Assembly (NCBI GenBank): GCA_049515175.1
Contig: JBEKUI010000045.1
Location: 1 to 21,286, forward strand
DNA length: 21,286 bases
Reading direction: 5' to 3'
Source of the DNA: JACQNR01 sp049515175
Lineage (GTDB): Bacteria > Acidobacteriota > Terriglobia > UBA7540
Numbering within the stretch: the stretch's first letter is position 1; every line of letters begins with the position of its first letter. The translations under genes and the position numbers were made by a program. The notes under the pieces are model-generated. The model searched no databases and was not told where the DNA came from. It worked only from the letters and a program-made list of their open reading frames with translations. Positions 16,444 through 21,286 of the stretch are shown in pieces.

Positions 16444-19158
16444 CTACTTCAGAAGACCTCTCAAAACCGTCGGCAGGATGCCGCCGTTGCGGTAGTAATT
16501 CACATCCACGTGTGAATCGAGCCGGGCGATGACCTTGAAGGTCTTGCGCGAGCTGTCCGGGGCCGTCGCCGTGGCCGTGACCTCCGTCCGGGGCTCGATG
16601 TGGTCCCCGAGCCCGGAGATGTCGAACACTTCCTGTCCACTCAGACCGAGAGAAGCGGCGCTCTCGCCGTCGCGGAACTGTAACGGCAACACTCCCATAC
16701 CCACCAGGTTGGCGCGGTGGATGCGCTCGTAGCTCTCTGCGAGCACGGCGCGAACGCCCAGCAGCAGCGTCCCTTTCGCCGCCCAGTCGCGCGAGGAGCC
16801 GGAGCCGTATTCCTTTCCGGCGACGATCACCAGCGGTACGCCCTCGGCACGATAGCGAACCGCGGCGTCATAAATCGACATCCGCTCCCCACTCGGGAAG
16901 TGGACGGTAATGCCGCCTTCGGTTCCAGGCAGGAGCAAGTTCTTCAGCCGGATGTTCGCAAATGTTCCGCGCACCATCACGCGGTCGTTGCCGCGCCGTG
17001 AGCCGAATGAATTGAAGTCCTTTTTGACTATGCCTCGTTCAATGAGGAACTGCCCAGCAGGGCCTTTTTCCGTAATATCACCGGCGGGCGAAATGTGGTC
17101 GGTGGTGATTGAGTCGCCGAGGAGCGCCAACACGCGCGCGCCGTGGATGTCGCTGATCTTGGGCGGCTCAGGCGTCAGTTCCGTGAAGAAGGGCGGCTCC
17201 TGAATGTAGGTCGACTCCGCCTTCCAGTCGTAGAGCGCCCCACCGGAGACGGGAATCGCGTTCCATTGCGGATTACCGTCCCAAACGTTTCCGTAGCTCT
17301 TGCGGAACATGTCCGGCCGCACGGCGCGGTTCATGGTTTCAACAATTTCGTTCTGCGACGGCCAGATTTCGCGCAAGAAAACTGGCTTCCCCTGCGCATC
17401 GATGCCGAGGGGGTCCTTCGTCAGGTCAAGGTCCACAGTCCCCGCCAGCGCATAGGCCACCACCAGCGGCGGCGAGGCAAGGTAATTGGCGCGCACGAGG
17501 GGATGGACGCGGCCCTCGAAGTTGCGATTGCCGGAGAGAACGGCAGCGGCCACCAGCTTGCCCTCGTTCACCGCCTTCGCGACGTTCTCCGGCAGCGGAC
17601 CGCTGTTTCCGATGCAGGTTGTGCAGCCGAAGCCAACCACGTTGAATCGCTGCGCGGCGAGATCGTCGAGCAGACCGGCGGCCTGCAAATACTCGGTCAC
17701 GACCTTCGAGCCGGGCGCCAGGCTGGTCTTCACGAAGGGCTTGGTGGTGAGCCCCCGCTCGCGAGATTTCTTCGCGACGAGTCCTGCGCCGATCATCACC
17801 GAAGGATTCGAAGTGTTCGTGCAGGAAGTGATGGCGGCAATCACCACCGAGCCGTGGCCGACTGTCACCTGCGTGCCATTGAAACTGATGTTTGCGGTAC
17901 GCGACAGCTCTTCCGGGCCAAGCCCGAAGCCGCGGTCTTTCACGGGCGCCGCGAGCGCTTTGCGGAAGGAACTCTTCATTTCTGTCAGCAGCACGCGGTC
18001 CTGGGGACGCTTGGGCCCGGCCAGGCTCGGCTCGACGGAGGCCAAATCAAGCTGCAGCGTGTCGGTAAACTCGGGATCCGGCGTCTGGTCGGTGCGGAAG
18101 ATTCCCTGCTCCTTCGCATAGCGTTCCACGCGATCAATCTCATCCTCAGTGCGGCCAGTTTGGCGAAGATAGCGCAAAGTCTCGTCGTCCACCGGGAAGA
18201 AGCCCATCGTCGCGCCGTACTCAGGCGCCATATTGGCGACGGTGGCGCGGTCGGCGAGGAGCATCTGCGAAAGCCCCGGGCCGTAGAACTCCACGAATTT
18301 GTCCACCACGCCCTTCTTGCGCAGTATTTGCGTGACGGTAAGCACGAGATCGGTCGCGGTCACGCTTTCGCGGAGCTTGCCCTTGAGCTTAAACCCGATC
18401 ACCTGCGGCGTCAGGAAGTAATTCGGCTGGCCGAGCATTGCTGCCTCGGCCTCGATGCCGCCCACGCCCCATCCAAGCACGCCCAGGCCGTTGATCATTG
18501 TCGTATGCGAATCCGTGCCCACCAGCGTGTCCGGCATGAGAACCGTCTCACCGTTTTCCTCGCGAGCCAGAACCACCTTTGCCAGGAATTCCAGATTCAC
18601 CTGGTGCACGATGCCCGTGGCGGGCGGCACGACGCGGAAATTGCGGAACGCCTGCTGTCCCCAGCGCAGGAATTCGTAGCGCTCGCGGTTGCGCTCGAAT
18701 TCGACTTCGGCATTGCGCTGGAGCGCCTCGGGCGTTCCGAAGAAATCAACCTGCACGGAGTGGTCGATGACGAGATCTACCGGCACCAGGGGATTAATCT
18801 TCGCCGGGTCTCCACCCAGGCGCTTCATTGCGGCGCGCATGGCGGCGAGATCGACGACGGCGGGGACTCCTGTGAAATCCTGCAGGATGACGCGCGCGGG
18901 TTTGAAGGGCACTTCGCGCGCTGCGGGCGACTTGGCATTCCAACGCACCAGAGCGGCCACATCCTCTTCCTTGACCAGGAAATCGTCCACGTTGCGGAGC
19001 ACCGCCTCGAGCAGCACTTTGATGGAGAATGGCAGGCGAGAAATACTTCCCAGCCCGGATCGCTCCAGCCGGTCGAGGCGATAAACCGTGGCGCGGCCGC
19101 TGCTCGTCTCCAGCGTGGCGCGCGCGCCGAAGGCATCCTTGGACATTTTCTCTGACAC
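16444..19158 (-). CDS. acnA: Aconitate hydratase A
   Basis: 904 residues, the usual length of AcnA/IRP-type aconitases. It isomerises citrate to isocitrate through a [4Fe-4S] cluster. Cluster cysteines are C446 in ITSCTNTSNPSVM and C512 and C515 in GFGCTTCIGNSGPL. Other landmarks: ILQDFTGVPAVVDLAAMR (91-108), DHSVQVD (132-138), GTDSHTTMINGLG (214-226), GDSITTDHISPAG (681-693), NSFGSRRGND (716-725) and the substrate-binding GKEYGSGSSRDWAAKG (781-796) in the swivelling C-terminal domain. The start is a GTG with GAGGGGGAG 6 nt upstream; an ATG four codons later lacks suitable spacing. It leads the acnA-icd-mdh block and has its own promoter. The very long plus-strand frame opposite it is a composition shadow. 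Confidence 0.97.
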   Translation of the reverse strand: MSEKMSKDAFGARATLETSSGRATVYRLDRLERSGLGSISRLPFSIKVLLEAVLRNVDDFLVKEEDVAALVRWNAKSPAAREVPFKPARVILQDFTGVPAVVDLAAMRAAMKRLGGDPAKINPLVPVDLVIDHSVQVDFFGTPEALQRNAEVEFERNRERYEFLRWGQQAFRNFRVVPPATGIVHQVNLEFLAKVVLAREENGETVLMPDTLVGTDSHTTMINGLGVLGWGVGGIEAEAAMLGQPNYFLTPQVIGFKLKGKLRESVTATDLVLTVTQILRKKGVVDKFVEFYGPGLSQMLLADRATVANMAPEYGATMGFFPVDDETLRYLRQTGRTEDEIDRVERYAKEQGIFRTDQTPDPEFTDTLQLDLASVEPSLAGPKRPQDRVLLTEMKSSFRKALAAPVKDRGFGLGPEELSRTANISFNGTQVTVGHGSVVIAAITSCTNTSNPSVMIGAGLVAKKSRERGLTTKPFVKTSLAPGSKVVTEYLQAAGLLDDLAAQRFNVVGFGCTTCIGNSGPLPENVAKAVNEGKLVAAAVLSGNRNFEGRVHPLVRANYLASPPLVVAYALAGTVDLDLTKDPLGIDAQGKPVFLREIWPSQNEIVETMNRAVRPDMFRKSYGNVWDGNPQWNAIPVSGGALYDWKAESTYIQEPPFFTELTPEPPKISDIHGARVLALLGDSITTDHISPAGDITEKGPAGQFLIERGIVKKDFNSFGSRRGNDRVMVRGTFANIRLKNLLLPGTEGGITVHFPSGERMSIYDAAVRYRAEGVPLVIVAGKEYGSGSSRDWAAKGTLLLGVRAVLAESYERIHRANLVGMGVLPLQFRDGESAASLGLSGQEVFDISGLGDHIEPRTEVTATATAPDSSRKTFKVIARLDSHVDVNYYRNGGILPTVLRGLLK

Positions 19159-19205
19159 AGCGACTCCCCCTCAGACACTTTCGACTGACAAAGGTCAAAC
19201 AAAGC

Positions 19206-19234
19206 AAGATAGCACCCAGTGAGGGTTTGTTCAA
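19206..19234 (-). promoter_or_regulatory. acnA promoter
   Basis: On the minus strand TTGAAC (19229-19234) is followed after 17 bp by TATCTT (19206-19211), with TG one base before the -10 (extended form TGCTATCTT). Predicted start is near 19199, giving about a 40-nt leader to the GTG at 19158. Confidence 0.55.
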
Positions 19235-19238
19235 GACA

Positions 19239-19252
19239 TTGACGCGCGTCAA
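19239..19252. promoter_or_regulatory. Perfect 14-bp palindrome upstream of the acnA promoter
   Basis: TTGACGCGCGTCAA is a perfect dyad ending 4 bp upstream of the acnA -35 box, roughly -40 to -53 from the predicted start. That position suits an activator site or an upstream operator. The regulator is unknown. Confidence 0.5.
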
Positions 19253-19549
19253 GCGTGGTAGTTTGCCCCTTAGTAGCCGTGGTCTATTATGACCGCCATA
19301 GAAAAACACCCCAACCGGCTAGCAGGCAATTTGTCAGCTTGATTTTTGGTGACCAGTATGGTAGCCTACTATTGGCACGAGCGCAAGATGACGGGTTCGT
19401 GGAAACATTTGACGCCGGAGGCGATCCGCGAGGGAAGCATCATCAGTAACCTCCCTGCCGTCCGGAACTGGTCAGGATGTCGTTCGGGGGAGGGCTTCAG
19501 GAATCTGGGGCCCGCAACCCAAGGCCAAGGCCCGCGGAGCGGAAAATAA

Positions 19550-19596
19550 ATTCAAAACTCGAGGAACGAAGCCAGAATGTTATAGAAAACAAAGGG
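19550..19596 (+). repeat. 47-bp dispersed repeat, copy 2
   Basis: Same orientation and 44/47 identity with 107-153. It begins directly after a TAA (19547-19549) that closes the 67-codon frame, just as copy 1 begins one base after a TGA. The flanks beyond position 19596 share nothing obvious with copy 1. Confidence 0.8.
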
Positions 19597-19703
19597 CCGG
19601 GCATTTTAGGAAGGGATGAATTTGAGGTTTGAATCACACTCGCTGTTTTGTCTCTAAACCGACGCTCCTGCCAACAAATCGGACAAGATGTCCCATCTTC
19701 AAG

Positions 19704-19754
19704 ACCGGGTCGGTGGAGGCACGGTAGGTGCCACAGCGAGCGATGCCACCCGGT
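19704..19754 (-). terminator. Nested hairpin downstream of glnE
   Basis: Outer arms ACCGGGT (19704-19710) and ACCCGGT (19748-19754) enclose GGCAC (19718-19722) and GTGCC (19728-19732). It lies 9 bp past the glnE stop on the minus strand. A further small hairpin AAGATG/CATCTT (19685-19699) follows, with only a weak T stretch (GATTTG). Likely the transcript end, but not a textbook terminator. Confidence 0.4.
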
Positions 19755-19763
19755 GCTAGAAGC

Positions 19764-21173
19764 CTAGCCTGCTCCCAGCAGGCGTCGGTAGATGGAGCGG
19801 ATCTGTTCCTGGGTCTCGCGCAGGCGGTCGGCGAGCGATTCGCCGTCGCGAATCAGCGCCCAGCGTCGGGCGAGGTCTTCGATGGCGGCGGCGTGGCCAA
19901 CGTGCTCGGGCAGGCCGTCAGCGGCCTTCCCAGTCACCAGGCGGACGGCGTGATCGAGCGAGCGGAGGAATGCCGCGCCCATTGTGAGCCCAGTCGCGTC
20001 CGCCTCGCCGATGGCTCCGGCCGCGCGCAGGGCGGCGATCTGCTGCGCCGTGTTCGATCCCGGCGGCATCACGACGCGATTGCGCAGCCGGAGGTAAGAA
20101 ATGACGAAATCGATGTCGTAATAGCCTCCCGGCGCCGTCTTGGTGTTCGACGGCGGCACGAGGACTTCCCTTTCCAGCCGTCGCCGCATCTCGTGGAGTT
20201 CCGACTCGAGGCCCGGGTAATTCCCAAAGCGTTCCAACACGGCGGCGGCGAGGCGCGCGGCGGTTTCCCCGGCGAGCCTGGTGTCACCGGCGAGCGGGCA
20301 AGCCTTGAGGTACGTCATCGCCTCCCAGACCTGCGCCGACTCCTGGATGTAGGTCACCAGGCCGTCGGAGGTAACAACGAGTTCGCCTTCCCTGCCCCGC
20401 GGCCGCAACCGCGTGTCCACGGCAAAGACCGTGCCGTCCCGGGTGTAGCTCGCCAGCACGTCGATGGTGGCTTCCGCCAGACGCGTGCAGCACACCAGGT
20501 CGTCGCGGCTCAGTTCCGGTGAGGCAACAAAGATCACGTCGGCGTCGGACGCCAGGTCGAACTCGCGCAGTCCCAGCCGGCCCAGGCCCAGAATGGTGAA
20601 CGGAAGTTTGCCCGTGTGCGGGCGGAACAACCCGGCGCACGGTCCACCCGCGTCGAGAGTAGCAATGGCCAGGGCGCTCGCCATCGAGCGCGTGGCGAGC
20701 GACGACCAGCTCTCGAGTGCGGTGAAGATCGAAGCGAAGCCCGCGAGGTCGGCGGCAGCCAATTCAAGCACGCGCTGGCGGAAACGCCGTCGCAGCAGCG
20801 CCATCCGCGCGTCTGTATCCAGCCCATCTTCTACCGCCCACACGAAAGGCTCCGAGTCTTGCATCGCGGCGAAGCCCTCCAGACCGATACGAAGCTGGGC
20901 GGGGGATTCTCCCGCGTCGGACGGCGCCACCGCGTCCAGCGCCGTGACGTCTTCGGGGTGATAGATCAGCAATTCGCCGAGGAAGTCGCTGGCATTCAGG
21001 ACCTCCAGGGCCCGCCGGAGGCGTTCCGGGGCCTCGCGCACCAACTCGAAGCGCTCGGAGCTGGAGAGTTGGGCCGCGAGGAAACGCGTGACGGTCTTCC
21101 GGGCACGCTCGGGAAACTGGGCTTGGCGTGCCAGTTCCGCCAATTCGGGTGCCTGCGCGTTCAGAAATTCCAT
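19764..21173 (-). CDS. glnE: GlnE-type glutamine synthetase adenylyltransferase module (5' end uncertain)
   Basis: 469 residues from the ATG at 21173, but the frame remains open upstream to the window edge (37 more codons) and no Shine-Dalgarno precedes this ATG, so the true start may lie outside. The sequence matches one GlnE half: a helical lead with ASDFLGELLIYHPED (61-75), a nucleotidyltransferase core ILGLGRLGLREFDLASDADVIF (195-216) with D210 and D212, the third acidic residue D253 in DTRLRPRGREGEL, then VWEAMTYLKA (282-291), APGGYYDIDFVISYL (347-361) and a helical C-terminus. GlnE adds or removes AMP on glutamine synthetase in response to nitrogen status. Proteobacterial GlnE is about 950 residues with two such modules; only one is visible. 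No glnA or glnB is nearby. Confidence 0.8.
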   Translation of the reverse strand: MEFLNAQAPELAELARQAQFPERARKTVTRFLAAQLSSSERFELVREAPERLRRALEVLNASDFLGELLIYHPEDVTALDAVAPSDAGESPAQLRIGLEGFAAMQDSEPFVWAVEDGLDTDARMALLRRRFRQRVLELAAADLAGFASIFTALESWSSLATRSMASALAIATLDAGGPCAGLFRPHTGKLPFTILGLGRLGLREFDLASDADVIFVASPELSRDDLVCCTRLAEATIDVLASYTRDGTVFAVDTRLRPRGREGELVVTSDGLVTYIQESAQVWEAMTYLKACPLAGDTRLAGETAARLAAAVLERFGNYPGLESELHEMRRRLEREVLVPPSNTKTAPGGYYDIDFVISYLRLRNRVVMPPGSNTAQQIAALRAAGAIGEADATGLTMGAAFLRSLDHAVRLVTGKAADGLPEHVGHAAAIEDLARRWALIRDGESLADRLRETQEQIRSIYRRLLGAG

Positions 21174-21286
21174 TGTGGCATCGAAGGAATACGGCCCATG
21201 GTCGCCGGGCAGGGACGGCGTGGGTTTGAGGTCGTAAGCAGCGCCAGCCCCGCCCCCGGCCCGAGGATGAATGACCCGCTGATAGA

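Larger units (their letters stand above)
19159..19763. other. Gene-poor stretch between acnA and glnE
   Basis: About 600 bp. It holds the acnA promoter and operator-like palindrome (19206-19252), a weak plus-strand promoter-like pair (TTGCCC 19263-19268, TATTAT 19285-19290), a 67-codon plus frame (19346-19549, TTG start, no recognised domain), repeat copy 2 (19550-19596) and a hairpin set after glnE (19685-19754). I see no convincing gene. Confidence 0.5.

Noticed and set aside
17143..19155. A 670-codon plus-strand frame opposite acnA
   Set aside because: It is fully antisense to an unmistakable aconitase, has no recognisable domain and is His/Arg/Gln-rich as expected from a GC-rich shadow.

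Overview
The window is a 21.3-kb, GC-rich stretch of bacterial chromosome made mostly of housekeeping genes. Gene content, long Ala/Pro/Thr-rich secreted proteins, a Tat-exported sugar isomerase-like protein and many short palindromic intergenic repeats fit a soil or sediment Acidobacteriota. That assignment is inferred from style and family resemblance; no rRNA or tRNA gene was seen.

Layout, left to right. Positions 1-105 hold the last 34 codons of an unrecognised + strand gene, followed at once by one copy of a 47-bp dispersed repeat. On the minus strand come a predicted lipoprotein with a class I SAM-methyltransferase fold (214-1002) and a small membrane protein (1143-1442). On the plus strand are ilvE (1770-2714), pilT overlapping recX (2987-4622), alaS (4699-7656) and an inositol-3-phosphate synthase (7872-9197). 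A GAF-domain gene (minus, 9274-9858) converges on the inositol synthase. It is divergent from a run of four plus-strand genes: a secreted M19 dipeptidase, a secreted cyclophilin, a cytosolic cyclophilin and a Tat-exported TIM-barrel protein (10096-13669). The first three overlap or nearly abut and look translationally coupled.

The right third is a minus-strand TCA block, acnA - icd - mdh (19158 down to 13754). It has a recognisable acnA promoter, a perfect 14-bp palindrome just upstream of that promoter, and a strong intrinsic terminator between icd and mdh. A gene-poor 0.6-kb stretch with the second copy of the 47-bp repeat separates acnA from a glnE-type adenylyltransferase module (minus, from 19764) whose reading frame stays open to the window edge.

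I found no CRISPR array, prophage, transposase or defence island. The oddest items are the lipoprotein methyltransferase, the 47-bp repeat pair, the coupled dipeptidase/double-cyclophilin set, the AlaRS insertion, the half-size GlnE module, the acnA upstream palindrome and several short palindromic repeats. None amounts to a clearly new multi-gene system.
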